Shown here: positions 28,224 to 37,298 of the stretch, in pieces
Layout: each line of letters starts with the position of its first letter
Numbering within the stretch: the stretch's first letter is position 1
Source: Flavobacterium terrae
Lineage (GTDB): Bacteria; Bacteroidota; Bacteroidia; Flavobacteriales; Flavobacteriaceae
NCBI RefSeq assembly: GCF_900142035.1
Contig: NZ_FQZI01000001.1
Coordinates: 806,001 to 870,000 of the forward strand
Length of the DNA stretch: 64,000 bases
Reading direction: 5' to 3'
Notes under the pieces: generated by a model
Seen by the model: only the letters and a program-made list of their open reading frames with translations
What the model was told of the DNA's origin: nothing
Databases searched by the model: none
Made by a program: the position numbers and the translations under genes

Positions 28224-29123
28224 ATGAATAACGGAAGAGGTAATAGTAAACGAAGTACAACAGGAAAATCAAATTCTGGGGGGAAATCAAATACAGGAGG
28301 GAAAAGACCTAGCGCAGCAGCAAAAGATGGTTTTAAGAAAGACAACTCAAAAGCAGGATTTTCTAAACCTAAACCGACAGTAAGTAAGCCTAAAGCAGCA
28401 AAAACTGAAAAATCTGACGATATACGTTTAAATAAATACATTTCAAACTCAGGCGTTTGTTCGCGTCGTGATGCAGATATATATATTCAATCAGGTAATG
28501 TGAAAGTAAATGGTGAAGTAATCACAGAGATGGGTTATAAAGTAAAGCCAGGAGATATAGTTAATTTCGATGGATCGACACTTACACCAGAAAAGAAAGA
28601 ATATGTTTTATTAAACAAGCCAAAAGGATTTACTACTTCTAAAGACGAAGACGTAAACTCAAATAATGTTCTTGATTTGGTTCGCAATGCTACAAAAGCA
28701 AAACTTCAACCGGTAGGACGTATGGATAAAACCACAACAGGATTGTTGTTGTTTACCAATGATACTGATATGGTTAGAAAATTTACACTTCCTAATCAAC
28801 GTTCTTCAAAAGTATATCAAGTATCGTTAGATAGAAATTTAAAATTTGAAGATCTTGAAAAAATTGCTTCAGGTTTAACGATTGATAATCATAGAATTTT
28901 TGTTGAAGAAATTTCATATATCGATGGAGAGCCAAAATCTGAAATTGGTATAAAAATGAAAACTGCCAATGTAAAAGTTGTTCGTAATATTTTTGAACAT
29001 CTTAAATACAATGCTATAAAAATTGATAGAGTTGTTTTTGCAGGATTGACCAAAAAGAATTTGCCAAGAGGAAATTGGCGCTTTTTAACAGATCAGGAAA
29101 TAATCAATTTAAAAAATATATAA
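28224..29123 (+). CDS. RsuA/RluB-family 23S/16S rRNA pseudouridine synthase
   Basis: 299 residues. The first about 65 residues are a Lys/Gly/Ser-rich, low-complexity extension (repeats such as KSNSGGKSNTGGK), probably disordered and RNA binding. An S4 domain follows (about 68-125; IRLNKYISNSGVCSRRDAD). The catalytic domain has LLNKPKGFTTSKDE and the active-site motif GRMDKTTTGLLLFTND (about 167-182), in which the Asp attacks uridine. The C-terminus (NVKVVRNIFEHLKYNAIKID, LPRGNWRFLT) fits RsuA/RluB. It modifies a uridine in rRNA; whether 23S (RluB) or 16S (RsuA) is unclear. A terminator follows. Confidence 0.92.
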   Translation: MNNGRGNSKRSTTGKSNSGGKSNTGGKRPSAAAKDGFKKDNSKAGFSKPKPTVSKPKAAKTEKSDDIRLNKYISNSGVCSRRDADIYIQSGNVKVNGEVITEMGYKVKPGDIVNFDGSTLTPEKKEYVLLNKPKGFTTSKDEDVNSNNVLDLVRNATKAKLQPVGRMDKTTTGLLLFTNDTDMVRKFTLPNQRSSKVYQVSLDRNLKFEDLEKIASGLTIDNHRIFVEEISYIDGEPKSEIGIKMKTANVKVVRNIFEHLKYNAIKIDRVVFAGLTKKNLPRGNWRFLTDQEIINLKNI

Positions 29124-29131
29124 TAAAATAC

Positions 29132-29156
29132 AATCCCGATACGTTCGGGATTTTTT
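29132..29156 (+). terminator. Intrinsic terminator after the pseudouridine synthase gene
   Basis: AATCCCGA (29132-29139) pairs with TCGGGATT (29145-29152), five-base loop TACGT, then T run. Confidence 0.9.
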
Positions 29157-29165
29157 ATACTAATT

Positions 29166-29528
29166 ATGACACCAGAAAATTTACAGTCAATCGCCTTTAG
29201 ATGGTTCGAAGCCTTTAACAACAAAGAATTAGAAAAATTATTATCGCTTTATGATGATGAAGCAAAACATTTTAGCCCTAAACTAAAAATTAGACAACCT
29301 GAAACTAATGGTTTAGTTATTGGAAAACAAGCTATGCGAGAGTGGTGGCAAGATGCATTTGAAAGATTGCCTAGTTTACATTATAAAGTAACATCTTTAA
29401 CCGCAAATACAGATCGCGTTTTTATGGAATACATAAGACAAGTGGATGGAGAAGAAGATATGCTTGTAGCAGAAGTGTTAGAAGTCAGAGATGGAAAAAT
29501 AATAGCTTCTAGAGTATACCACGGATAA
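29166..29528 (+). CDS. NTF2-like/SnoaL-fold protein
   Basis: 120 residues, no signal peptide. The pattern FRWFEAFNNKELEKLLSLYDDEAKHFSPKL (early part) and the ending ADTDRVFMEYIRQVDGE-like strands with VAEVLEVRDGKIIASRVYHG are those of the nuclear transport factor 2/SnoaL alpha+beta barrel. Such proteins bind small ligands or act as isomerases or hydrolases, but catalytic residues vary and none can be assigned. It stands between two terminators and so is likely a single-gene unit. Confidence 0.85.
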   Translation: MTPENLQSIAFRWFEAFNNKELEKLLSLYDDEAKHFSPKLKIRQPETNGLVIGKQAMREWWQDAFERLPSLHYKVTSLTANTDRVFMEYIRQVDGEEDMLVAEVLEVRDGKIIASRVYHG

Positions 29529-29534
29529 ATCAAA

Positions 29535-29580
29535 AAGCCTTTAAACCTAAATAAAATGTTAAGTTTAAAGGCTTCTTTAT
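29535..29580 (+). terminator. Intrinsic terminator after the NTF2-like gene
   Basis: A 12-bp perfect stem (AAGCCTTTAAAC at 29535-29546, GTTTAAAGGCTT at 29563-29574) with a longer loop, followed by a T-rich tail. Confidence 0.85.
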
Positions 29581-29634
29581 TTTAAAACCAATCAATTTTA
29601 TTAGCTTTACTATCAATCATCCTAATCTAAAACT

Positions 29635-31395
29635 ATGAAAAAAGTAATTCTTTTATCGGCGGCACTTCCATTTGTGTTTGCTAGTTGTAAAAAAGAAACC
29701 AAAACAGAAGATTTTGCTACTGTTACTAAAAATTATTTTAAAGACAAAAATCAGTTAGAGCCTTTAAACGCAACTTTAAATGGTCAAAACGAATTTAATG
29801 ACCAATTTGTGTTCGAAATGACTGATTCATACCGAAAAAAACAAGCTGATTTTTTTAATAAATACGAATCTGAATTGGCTACTATAGATTCAGAAAGTTT
29901 AACTCCAGAAGAAAAAATAAGTTACGAGATTATTAAATGGGAAACAGCAGTTGGAAAAGATCTATTAAAAACAGATAACAATCTAATGCCAATCCACCAA
30001 TTCTGGGGCACTCATTTAACGATGTCACAATTTGCTAGTGGTACAGCTGCTCAGCCATTTAAGACTGAAAAAGATTATAGAAGTTTCTTGAAAAGAATGG
30101 ATGCCTATAGCGTTTGGATAGATTCGGCAATGGTATATATGAAAAAAGGGATTGCTAAGAAAATGGTTTTGCCTAAAGCATTAACTGTTAAGCTGATTCC
30201 ACAATTTGAAGATCAAATAACACCTAAAATAGAGGATAATATATTTTATTCTACCATTAAGGCTATGCCAAATGATTTGTCTGCCGATGTTAAATCGTCT
30301 TTAAAAAGCGATTATATGGCAATGATTAATGAAAAGTTGATGCCTCAGTATAAAAAAATGGTAGATTTCTTGAAAAACGAATATTTACCAGCATCTAGAA
30401 GTACAAGCGGAATAGGAAGTATTCCAGGAGGCAATAAATTATATGCAGTTTACGCTAAACAATGGACAACAACAACTAAAACTCCAGAAGAAATTCATGA
30501 GTTGGGTTTAAGTGAAGTAGCTCGTTTAAAGTCAGAAATGGAGAAAGTAAAAGCACAAGTTGGGTTTAAAGGAACAATAGTTGAATTTTTTGATTATGTA
30601 AGAAACAAGAAGGAACTAATGCCTTTTAAAAAGCCTGAAGAGGTTATTGCAAACTTTGAGGCTATTCATAAAAAGATTAAACCTAATGTTGACAAACTTT
30701 TTTCATTACAACCAAAAACACCTTTTGAAGTTAGAAGAGTAGAAGCATTTAGAGAAAAAACAGCAAGTGCTGAGTATGTTCAAGGAGCTGCAGATGGTTC
30801 TCGTCCAGGAGTATTTTATGTGCCAATTTCTGATGTAACAAAGTATAATTATTATGGAGATGAGGATTTGTTTTTACACGAAGCCATTCCTGGTCATCAT
30901 TTTCAAATTTCATTACAACAGGAAAATCAAGAACTGCCTGATTTTAGAAAGTTCAATTGGTTTGGAGCTTACGGGGAAGGTTGGGCACTTTATACAGAAA
31001 GTTTAGGAAAAGAATTAGGATTGTATGAGGATCCTTATCAGTACTTTGGTATGCTAGGTAACGAAATGCACCGTGCCATTCGTTTAGTAGTAGATACTGG
31101 TTTACATTCTAAAGGATGGACACGCGAACAAGCTATTAAGTACTCATTAGAAAACGAGGCTGAAAGCGAAGCTAGTATAATTTCAGAAGTTGAGAGATAT
31201 ATGGCAATACCAGGTCAAGCATTATCATATAAAATTGGTCAATTAAAAATAATGGAATTACGTCAAAAGGCTCAAAATCAAATGAAAGATAAGTTTGATA
31301 TTAAGGTCTTTCATCAAAAAGTATTAGAGTCTGGAGTTATGCCGTTAGCATTACTTGAGAAAAAAATTAATGAATGGATTGAAAAGGGGAATTAA
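29635..31395 (+). CDS. DUF885 family metallo-hydrolase-like lipoprotein
   Basis: 586 residues. It is a lipoprotein (VFASC, Cys18), so it likely sits in the cell envelope. The DUF885 domain fills most of the chain. The family signature HEAIPGHHFQISLQQE is near residues 418-433, with FGAYGEGWALYTE and a later ENEAESEASIISEVERYMAIPGQALSYKIGQ. HExxxGHH resembles a zinc-binding site, and the family is thought to contain metallopeptidases, though substrates are rarely known. It has its own terminator overlapping the stop codon. Confidence 0.9.
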   Translation: MKKVILLSAALPFVFASCKKETKTEDFATVTKNYFKDKNQLEPLNATLNGQNEFNDQFVFEMTDSYRKKQADFFNKYESELATIDSESLTPEEKISYEIIKWETAVGKDLLKTDNNLMPIHQFWGTHLTMSQFASGTAAQPFKTEKDYRSFLKRMDAYSVWIDSAMVYMKKGIAKKMVLPKALTVKLIPQFEDQITPKIEDNIFYSTIKAMPNDLSADVKSSLKSDYMAMINEKLMPQYKKMVDFLKNEYLPASRSTSGIGSIPGGNKLYAVYAKQWTTTTKTPEEIHELGLSEVARLKSEMEKVKAQVGFKGTIVEFFDYVRNKKELMPFKKPEEVIANFEAIHKKIKPNVDKLFSLQPKTPFEVRRVEAFREKTASAEYVQGAADGSRPGVFYVPISDVTKYNYYGDEDLFLHEAIPGHHFQISLQQENQELPDFRKFNWFGAYGEGWALYTESLGKELGLYEDPYQYFGMLGNEMHRAIRLVVDTGLHSKGWTREQAIKYSLENEAESEASIISEVERYMAIPGQALSYKIGQLKIMELRQKAQNQMKDKFDIKVFHQKVLESGVMPLALLEKKINEWIEKGN

Positions 31396-31410
31396 ATTCC
31401 CCTTTTTTTT
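31382..31410 (+). terminator. Terminator overlapping the stop codon of the DUF885 gene
   Basis: GGGGAAT (31386-31392) pairs with ATTCCCC (31396-31402), extended by an A run before and T run after. The TAA stop (31393-31395) lies in the loop. Confidence 0.85.
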
Positions 31411-31467
31411 ATAGAAAACTATTTGTAAATTTAAGTAGGGAAATTCAGTATAAAATAAAAGCAGTTC

Positions 31468-31475
31468 TATATTTG
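31468..31475 (+). promoter_or_regulatory. Candidate -7 box very close to the AsmA-like gene start
   Basis: TATATTTG matches TAnnTTTG and ends 4 bases before ATG 31480. If it is a real promoter, the transcript starts at or after that ATG, favouring the in-frame ATG at 31522 or a leaderless message. Confidence 0.35.
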
Positions 31476-31479
31476 TTGT

Positions 31480-34245
31480 ATGAAATGGAGTCTCAAAAAA
31501 ATACTAATTAAAGGGTTAAAGATGAGTGGAATTTTGATAGGTTCTGTTCTATTTTTAATGTTTATTTTGCCAATACTCTTTCCGGGAAAAATAGCGCAGG
31601 AAGTAAAATCTTTTGCTAATAAAAAGTTGAAAGGAGAATTGAATTTTAAAGAGGCTAATTTGTCTTTTTTTAGTCACTTTCCATCGTTGACACTTACATT
31701 GACTGATTTTTCTCTGAATGGTTCTGCACCGTATCAAAATCAAAATTTGGTAAAGGCTCAAGATGTTTCTTTTGGTGTCAATTTGAAAAGTTTGCTTTTT
31801 GATAATGCCATCAAAATTGATGAAATATATGTTTCAGACGCTGAAATGAATGTTTTGGTTAATGAAAAAGGACAAGCTAATTACAATGTTTATGTTTCAG
31901 AAAAGTCTACTAATGATGAAAAATCAGGTGAAACTTCGCTTCGATTAGACCGTATTCAAATTGAAAACACCCATTTAACATATAATGATAAATCGGCCAA
32001 TGTTTTTATTAACGCAAAAGGATTTAATTATCTGGGGAAAGGAGATTTTGATAAAGCAATTTTTGATTTAGAGACTGAAGCTAAAATTGAATCTTTTGAT
32101 TTTTCTTTTGGAGGAGAAGAATATTTAAAAAATAAAAAAGTAAATGCAGAATTAATTACATTAGTTAATACAAACTCACTAGCGTTTGTTTTTCAGCAAA
32201 ATAACTTGGTGATTAACCAATTGCCTATAGACTTCATTGGAAAACTTAACTTCTTAAAGAGTGGTTATAATTTGGATTTTAATATAGAGTCAAATAACAG
32301 TAATTTGCATGACTTCTTTACGGCTTTGCCACCTCAGTATGTAAAATGGTTAGAGAAAACAGAGATACAAGGAAAAACAGATTTGCTTTTAACCTTGAAA
32401 GGGATTTATAATGTAGAAGAAAATAAAAAGCCTGATTTAGCTTTTGCTATGAACATTAGAGAAGGATTGGTGAATTACAATAAAACTCAAAATCCAGCTT
32501 CAAATCTTACCTTGAAATTAGATACAAAATTACCTTCGTTGGATGTAAGCCAACTATCGGTTAAAATAACTCCACTAACTTTTAATATGGGTAAAGACTA
32601 TTTTAAAGGAGAAATTGAAACTGTTGGTTTAACATCGCCTAATATAAAAGCTAAAATTGAATCTAATTTAGATTTAAAAAAACTACATCAAGCTCTAGGG
32701 ATTCAAAACATGGATTTTTCAGGAAAATTGATTGCTGATGTTGATGTTAATGGAGTTTATGATAAAAATAAAAGATTATTTCCCATAACCAAAGGAAATA
32801 TACTTTTGCAAAAAGGAGGTTTAAAAACACAATGGTATCCTAATCCAATTTCAAATATCGATTTAACGGCAAATGTTAGCAATAGTTCAGGACAATACAA
32901 GGATTTGAATGTAAAAATTACACCGGCTTCTTTTGATTTTGAAGGAAAGAAAATGTACATCAACGCTTCTTTAGAAAACTTTGATGATATTCTTTATGAT
33001 ATAAAAGCAAAAGGGGAAATAGATTTAGGAAGAATCTATAAAGTATTCTCGCAAAAAGATTTAGATATTGAAGGTTTTGTAAAAGCTGATTTATCACTAA
33101 AAGGAAAGCAAAGTGACGCTACTAACGGGAACTACAATCGATTACAAAACAGTGGAACTCTTTTTCTGCAAAATATAAGTACAACTTCAGCCTATTTGTC
33201 AAAGCCTTTTGTGATTAAAGAGGGGCTGTTTGCTTTTAACCAAAATAATATGTCGTTTAAAAACTTTTTGGCTACTTACGGTCAATCTGATTTTAAAATG
33301 AATGGGCAAATGCAAAATGTTATCAATTTTGTGATGTCTGATAAAGCGATTTTAAAAGGAGAATTTAAAGTCGAATCTAATTTTATAAATGTAGATGAAT
33401 TTATGTCGGGAGTTGATGTAAGTTCAGGTGCTCAAGAGTCGCAGAGCAATACAGTAACTTCTAATGGAGTTGTTGTGGTGCCAACGAATTTTAATTTAAG
33501 TTTATTGACGAATATCAATAAAGTAAATTTTGATGGCTTAAATCTCACGAATCTGTCAAGTTACCTAAAAATGGATAAAGGCGAATTGCAATTGAAGAAC
33601 ACCGGTTTTAATTTAATTGGTTGCTTGACAAAAATGAATGCTTCGTATAAAAACATTGGTACTCAAAAGGCACTTTTTGATTATAAGATTGTAGCTAAAG
33701 ATTTTGATGTAAAAAAAGCATATAACGAAGTGAAAATGTTTCGTGATATGGTGCCAGCAGCAGAATCGGCAGAAGGGATTGTATCTTTGGATTATAAAGT
33801 TGGTGGTTATTTAGATCAAAACATGAAGCCAGTATATCCTTCCTTGAAAGGAGGAGGTGTTTTATCAGTTAAAAAAATAAAAATGAAAGGTTTTAAGTTA
33901 TTTAATGCGGTTAGTAAAACAACAGAGCATGAAGGGCTTAAAAATCCAGATTTGTCAGAAATTGACATTAAAACAGCGGTAAAAAATAATATAATGACAA
34001 TTGATCAGTTTAAATTTAAAGTAGCTGGCTTCCGACCAAGAATTGCAGGACAAGCTTCTTTAGATGGAAAACTAAACCTTAAAATGAGATTAGGTTTGCC
34101 GCCGTTAGGTATTATCGGAATTCCTTTAAAGATAACAGGAACTCAAGACAAGCCAATTGTTAAAATAGGAAAAAAATCAGATGATTTAGAAGAAACAGAG
34201 TATGATGAATCTACTAATGATACAATAAAAAAAGCCAATCCTTAA
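31480..34245 (+). CDS. AsmA-like envelope protein (AsmA/TamB superfamily)
   Basis: 921 residues from ATG 31480; an alternative ATG at 31522 gives 907 residues. One N-terminal membrane helix (about 15-37) is followed by a long beta-rich periplasmic region. AsmA N-terminal marks are KIAQEVKSFANKKLKGELNFKEANLSFFSHFPSLTLTLTDFSL (about 37-80, in parts), and the C-terminal AsmA_2-type part ends with LKMRLGLPPLGIIGIPLKITGTQDKPIVKIG (about 870-900, in parts). Members are thought to form bridge-like grooves moving phospholipid between membranes. It is a single-gene unit with its own terminator. Length and domain order are normal for Bacteroidota. Confidence 0.88.
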   Translation: MKWSLKKILIKGLKMSGILIGSVLFLMFILPILFPGKIAQEVKSFANKKLKGELNFKEANLSFFSHFPSLTLTLTDFSLNGSAPYQNQNLVKAQDVSFGVNLKSLLFDNAIKIDEIYVSDAEMNVLVNEKGQANYNVYVSEKSTNDEKSGETSLRLDRIQIENTHLTYNDKSANVFINAKGFNYLGKGDFDKAIFDLETEAKIESFDFSFGGEEYLKNKKVNAELITLVNTNSLAFVFQQNNLVINQLPIDFIGKLNFLKSGYNLDFNIESNNSNLHDFFTALPPQYVKWLEKTEIQGKTDLLLTLKGIYNVEENKKPDLAFAMNIREGLVNYNKTQNPASNLTLKLDTKLPSLDVSQLSVKITPLTFNMGKDYFKGEIETVGLTSPNIKAKIESNLDLKKLHQALGIQNMDFSGKLIADVDVNGVYDKNKRLFPITKGNILLQKGGLKTQWYPNPISNIDLTANVSNSSGQYKDLNVKITPASFDFEGKKMYINASLENFDDILYDIKAKGEIDLGRIYKVFSQKDLDIEGFVKADLSLKGKQSDATNGNYNRLQNSGTLFLQNISTTSAYLSKPFVIKEGLFAFNQNNMSFKNFLATYGQSDFKMNGQMQNVINFVMSDKAILKGEFKVESNFINVDEFMSGVDVSSGAQESQSNTVTSNGVVVVPTNFNLSLLTNINKVNFDGLNLTNLSSYLKMDKGELQLKNTGFNLIGCLTKMNASYKNIGTQKALFDYKIVAKDFDVKKAYNEVKMFRDMVPAAESAEGIVSLDYKVGGYLDQNMKPVYPSLKGGGVLSVKKIKMKGFKLFNAVSKTTEHEGLKNPDLSEIDIKTAVKNNIMTIDQFKFKVAGFRPRIAGQASLDGKLNLKMRLGLPPLGIIGIPLKITGTQDKPIVKIGKKSDDLEETEYDESTNDTIKKANP

Positions 34246-34258
34246 GATTGGCTTTTTT
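34231..34258 (+). terminator. Terminator overlapping the stop codon of the AsmA-like gene
   Basis: AAAGCCAATC (34231-34240) pairs with GATTGGCTTT (34246-34255), T run to 34258. The TAA (34243-34245) lies in the loop. Confidence 0.9.
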
Positions 34259-34266
34259 ATATAACT

Positions 34267-34295
34267 AAAAAACCCACTCATTGAGTGGGTTTTTT
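34267..34295. terminator. Bidirectional terminator between AsmA-like gene and tRNA-Phe
   Basis: AAAAAACCCACTC (34267-34279) pairs with GAGTGGGTTTTTT (34283-34295), so it ends transcription from both sides, the tRNA on the minus strand and the AsmA gene on the plus strand. Confidence 0.9.
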
Positions 34296-34300
34296 GAAGG

Positions 34301-34373
<73 letters not shown>

Positions 34374-34418
34374 TTTGGTTGCTTTCATTTGAGCATTTCT
34401 GCTTGTTGATTGCGGGTG

Positions 34419-34449
34419 CAAATATAGAACCATTTTTCATTTATCCAAA
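34419..34449 (-). promoter_or_regulatory. Consensus Bacteroidota promoter of tRNA-Phe
   Basis: On the minus strand, TTTG (34446-34449), 19-base spacer, TATATTTG (34419-34426), an exact match to the TTTG/TAnnTTTG consensus. The -7 box is 45 bases before the tRNA 5' end. Confidence 0.8.
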
Positions 34450-34502
34450 ACAATTTTTTAAAAAAATCTATTTGTACCTTAGCCCAATCAATAATTCGAG
34501 TT

Positions 34503-35237
34503 ATGATTTTAACTATAGATGTGGGGAATACCCAAATTAAAAGTGCTGTTTTTGAGGAAAATACATTAATTGAAAAGGAAATTTTTAGCCTTTCTAATTT
34601 TCAAATTTCGATCGAAAATATTTTAAAAAAATTTAAAAAAATTTCTGTTTTAGTCATTGCATCAGTAGGAAAAATTGAAAAAGAGCAACTTGAAGTGTTT
34701 TCTCAAAGGGTGAAAATTTACTTTATTGATAGAGAAAAAGTACTGCCTTTTATAAATAAATACGCAACACCTACAACATTAGGAATAGATAGATTGGTGT
34801 TAACTGCTGGTGCTGTTTTGCAATTCCCATCTCAAAATAGATTAATCATTGACGTTGGTACTTGTGTTACGTATGATTTTGTAGATGAAAATGATGTTTA
34901 CTATGGTGGTGCAATTTCTCCTGGTTTTAGATTACGATATGAAGCAATGCATAATTACACAGCCAAGCTTCCTTTGCTTGAGCTAAAAGATATTGAAAAT
35001 CTTGTCGGGAATTCTACTGATAATTCGATGCATTCTGGTGTTGTTAATGGCTTGACTTTTGAAATTGATGGCTATATTCATGCTATAAAGGCAGAAAAGG
35101 AAAACTTTATCATAATTTTAACGGGTGGAGATGCTAATTTTTTGGCTAAACGATTAAAAAATACCATATTTGCCAATTCAAATTTTTTACTAGAAAGTTT
35201 GAATAGTTTATATCAATATCAAATCAACAATGATTAA
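34503..35237 (+). CDS. coaX: Type III pantothenate kinase
   Basis: 244 residues. The N-terminus ILTIDVGNTQIKSAVF is the ASKHA-fold P-loop-like motif of CoaX, followed by TPTTLGIDRLVLTAGAV and LIIDVGTCVTYDFVD (about 115-130, with the catalytic Asp region) and YYGGAISPGFRLRYEAMH. IILTGGDANFLA near the C-terminus is the adenosine site. It phosphorylates pantothenate as the first step in coenzyme A synthesis in the cytoplasm. The stop overlaps the next start by 8 bases. Confidence 0.95.
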   Translation: MILTIDVGNTQIKSAVFEENTLIEKEIFSLSNFQISIENILKKFKKISVLVIASVGKIEKEQLEVFSQRVKIYFIDREKVLPFINKYATPTTLGIDRLVLTAGAVLQFPSQNRLIIDVGTCVTYDFVDENDVYYGGAISPGFRLRYEAMHNYTAKLPLLELKDIENLVGNSTDNSMHSGVVNGLTFEIDGYIHAIKAEKENFIIILTGGDANFLAKRLKNTIFANSNFLLESLNSLYQYQINND

Positions 35238-36435
35238 AAAGATTTTATTAGGTAGCATCATGCTATTTTCGTTACATACATTTGCACAAGAAGGAACTGC
35301 ATCTCCGTATTCGTTTTATGGAATTGGAGAAATTAAATTTAAAGGTACCGTAGAAAATAGAGCTATGGGAGGGTTGGGAATTGTAACGGATAGTATTCAT
35401 TTGAATTTACAAAATCCTGCATCATTACCAGCTTTAAAATTAACAACTTTTACTGTGTCAGGCACTTTTTCTCCTAGTAAATTAAAGGGCTCCGTTGCAG
35501 AAGAGAATTCACAGCGTACTACTTTTGATTATTTAAGTGTTGCTTTCCCTGTTGGAAAAATGGGAGTTAGCTTTGGATTAATGCCATATAGTAGTGTGGG
35601 TTATAAAATACAGAAAAGAGAAAGTTCGCAATACAGTGTTTATGAAGGAAAAGGTGGGGTTAATAGATTTTTTGTTGGAGCTGGATATCAGTTAAATACT
35701 AAATTTAGTTTAGGTCTTGATTTGGCTTATGATTTTGGAGATATTGATAAAAGTTCTAATGTTGATAAAGACGGTGTTCAATACAGTTCTTTTGAAACAA
35801 ATAATTACCAAATATCTGGTCTTAATGTTAAAGCAGGTTTGAATTTTAAAACTAAATTTAAAAAAATTGATTTTATTTCAAATGCCACTTTTTCACCAAC
35901 ATCAAAATTGAAATATAAACATACAAGATTTGTAGGTACCCAAAGGGGTAATGATACTGAAGAGGTAAGTGTTCCAGATTCAAAAGTTAGTGTTTCTCCA
36001 AAATTTTCAATAGGATCAGGTATAGGACAAGATAAAAAATGGTTCGTGGGTGTTGAGTCTACTTTTCAAGGTAAAGGTAAGTATCCAGATGATGTAATTG
36101 ATAATGTTTCATATGAAAGTACTTCTAAGATTTCACTTGGAGGTTATTATATTCCAAATTATAATTCTTACTCTAATTATTTCAAAAAGATAGTGTATAG
36201 AGCAGGTTATAGATATGAAAATATTGGTTTGGTTCTTAATTCAAAATCAATAAAAGATAAAGCTTTAACTTTAGGTTTAGGTTTTCCTTTGGGAGGTTTT
36301 TCCAATGTAAATTTTAGTTATGAATTAGGGAAAAGAGGAACCATTTCCTCTGGTTTAATTCAAGAGAATTATCAAAATTTTTCTATTGGATTATCATTTA
36401 ATGATAAATGGTTTAATAAGCGCAAATACGACTAA
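35230..36435 (+). CDS. Predicted outer-membrane beta-barrel protein
   Basis: 401 residues with a signal peptide (FSLHTFAQ, about 1-19). Alternating hydrophobic and polar strands run through the length (for example KLTTFTVSGTFSPSKLKG, FSLGLDLAYDFGDIDKSS, FSIGLSFNDKWF). An early GTASPYSFYGIGEIKFKG and NPASLPALK resemble OmpP1/FadL-style or generic Bacteroidota barrels. It lies between coaX and lptC and is probably co-transcribed with both, overlapping coaX by 8 bases. The position before lptC hints at an envelope role, but no substrate can be named. Confidence 0.75.
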   Translation: MIKKILLGSIMLFSLHTFAQEGTASPYSFYGIGEIKFKGTVENRAMGGLGIVTDSIHLNLQNPASLPALKLTTFTVSGTFSPSKLKGSVAEENSQRTTFDYLSVAFPVGKMGVSFGLMPYSSVGYKIQKRESSQYSVYEGKGGVNRFFVGAGYQLNTKFSLGLDLAYDFGDIDKSSNVDKDGVQYSSFETNNYQISGLNVKAGLNFKTKFKKIDFISNATFSPTSKLKYKHTRFVGTQRGNDTEEVSVPDSKVSVSPKFSIGSGIGQDKKWFVGVESTFQGKGKYPDDVIDNVSYESTSKISLGGYYIPNYNSYSNYFKKIVYRAGYRYENIGLVLNSKSIKDKALTLGLGFPLGGFSNVNFSYELGKRGTISSGLIQENYQNFSIGLSFNDKWFNKRKYD

Positions 36436-36438
36436 TTA

Positions 36439-36993
36439 ATGCAGTTAACTTTGTTTGAAAATATACATAAAAAAGTGATACTTCCTTTGGTTGTAACACT
36501 TTTTTTTATTTCCTGCGAAAGTAATTTTAACGAAGTTAGAAAAATTAATATTACTGAATTGAATCCAGTAGGGGAGGCTCAAGATTTTGATTTAAAATAC
36601 ACTGATTCTGGAAAGATAAAGGCAGTTTTGATTTCTCCACAGATGTTGGATTATTCGCATCTAGAATTTCCTTATACAGAGTTTCCTAAAGGTATTAAAG
36701 TGACAATATATGATGAAAAAGGAAATCAAAGTTTTGTGACATCAAAATATGCAATTTCTTACTCAGTTTCTAATCTTATAGATTTAAGAGGTCAAGTAAC
36801 CATAATAACACATGATGGGAAAAAATTAGAGACCGATCAATTGTATTATGATCAGCAAAATGAGTGGTTTTTTACACAAAAAAAATACATATTCACAGAT
36901 AAAGGGAATGTTATAAACGGAGAAGGAATTGATTTCAGTAAAGATTTTAAAAGTTTAGACACACAAAAAATTAACGGAGTATACAGTCTTTAA
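36439..36993 (+). CDS. lptC: LPS export periplasmic protein LptC
   Basis: 184 residues. The N-terminal hydrophobic segment ends in a Cys (LFFISC, about 26), so it could be a lipoprotein or a membrane-anchored form. The body is beta-strand rich: IKAVLISPQMLDYSHLEFPYTEFPKGIKVTIYDEKG (in parts), SKYAISYSVSNLIDLRGQVTII, ETDQLYYDQQNEWFFTQKKY, features of Bacteroidota LptC proteins with the OstA-like jellyroll. LptC moves lipopolysaccharide from LptB2FG to LptA in the periplasm. It follows the barrel gene by 3 bases. Confidence 0.88.
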   Translation: MQLTLFENIHKKVILPLVVTLFFISCESNFNEVRKINITELNPVGEAQDFDLKYTDSGKIKAVLISPQMLDYSHLEFPYTEFPKGIKVTIYDEKGNQSFVTSKYAISYSVSNLIDLRGQVTIITHDGKKLETDQLYYDQQNEWFFTQKKYIFTDKGNVINGEGIDFSKDFKSLDTQKINGVYSL

Positions 36994-37007
36994 TAAAAAA
37001 AAACAGA

Positions 37008-37202
37008 ATGAATTATTTAAAATACACACAATACGCATATTTATTAGCTGGAGCTTTTTTTGTTTACGATGGGGTTTCAAAGCTAAATACGAATGCAAAT
37101 CAAGCTTATTTGAGTTTTTTCTTAGCCGCAATGTCTGTTGTGATGTTTCTTTTTAGAAAAAAATTTGCTAAAAAATTTGAAGACAGAAACAATAATCAAT
37201 AA
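37008..37202 (+). CDS. Small two-helix membrane protein
   Basis: 64 residues. Two hydrophobic stretches (YLLAGAFFVYDGVSKL and AYLSFFLAAMSVVMFLF) and a basic tail (RKKFAKKFEDRNNNQ) make it a small membrane protein. It follows lptC by 14 bases in the same direction. I know of no assigned function, though such small proteins sit next to lptC in related genomes. Confidence 0.75.
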   Translation: MNYLKYTQYAYLLAGAFFVYDGVSKLNTNANQAYLSFFLAAMSVVMFLFRKKFAKKFEDRNNNQ

Positions 37203-37298
37203 AAAATTAAACTTTCTTTTAAAATAAATGCGAACATCTTTTATTATTTCATAGATAATTGTATTTTCGCCCACTGAATAAAAAAATATTATAATATA

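Noticed and set aside
28199..28441. 80-codon minus-strand open frame opposite the start of the pseudouridine synthase gene
   Set aside because: It results from the low-complexity Lys/Gly/Ser extension read backwards.
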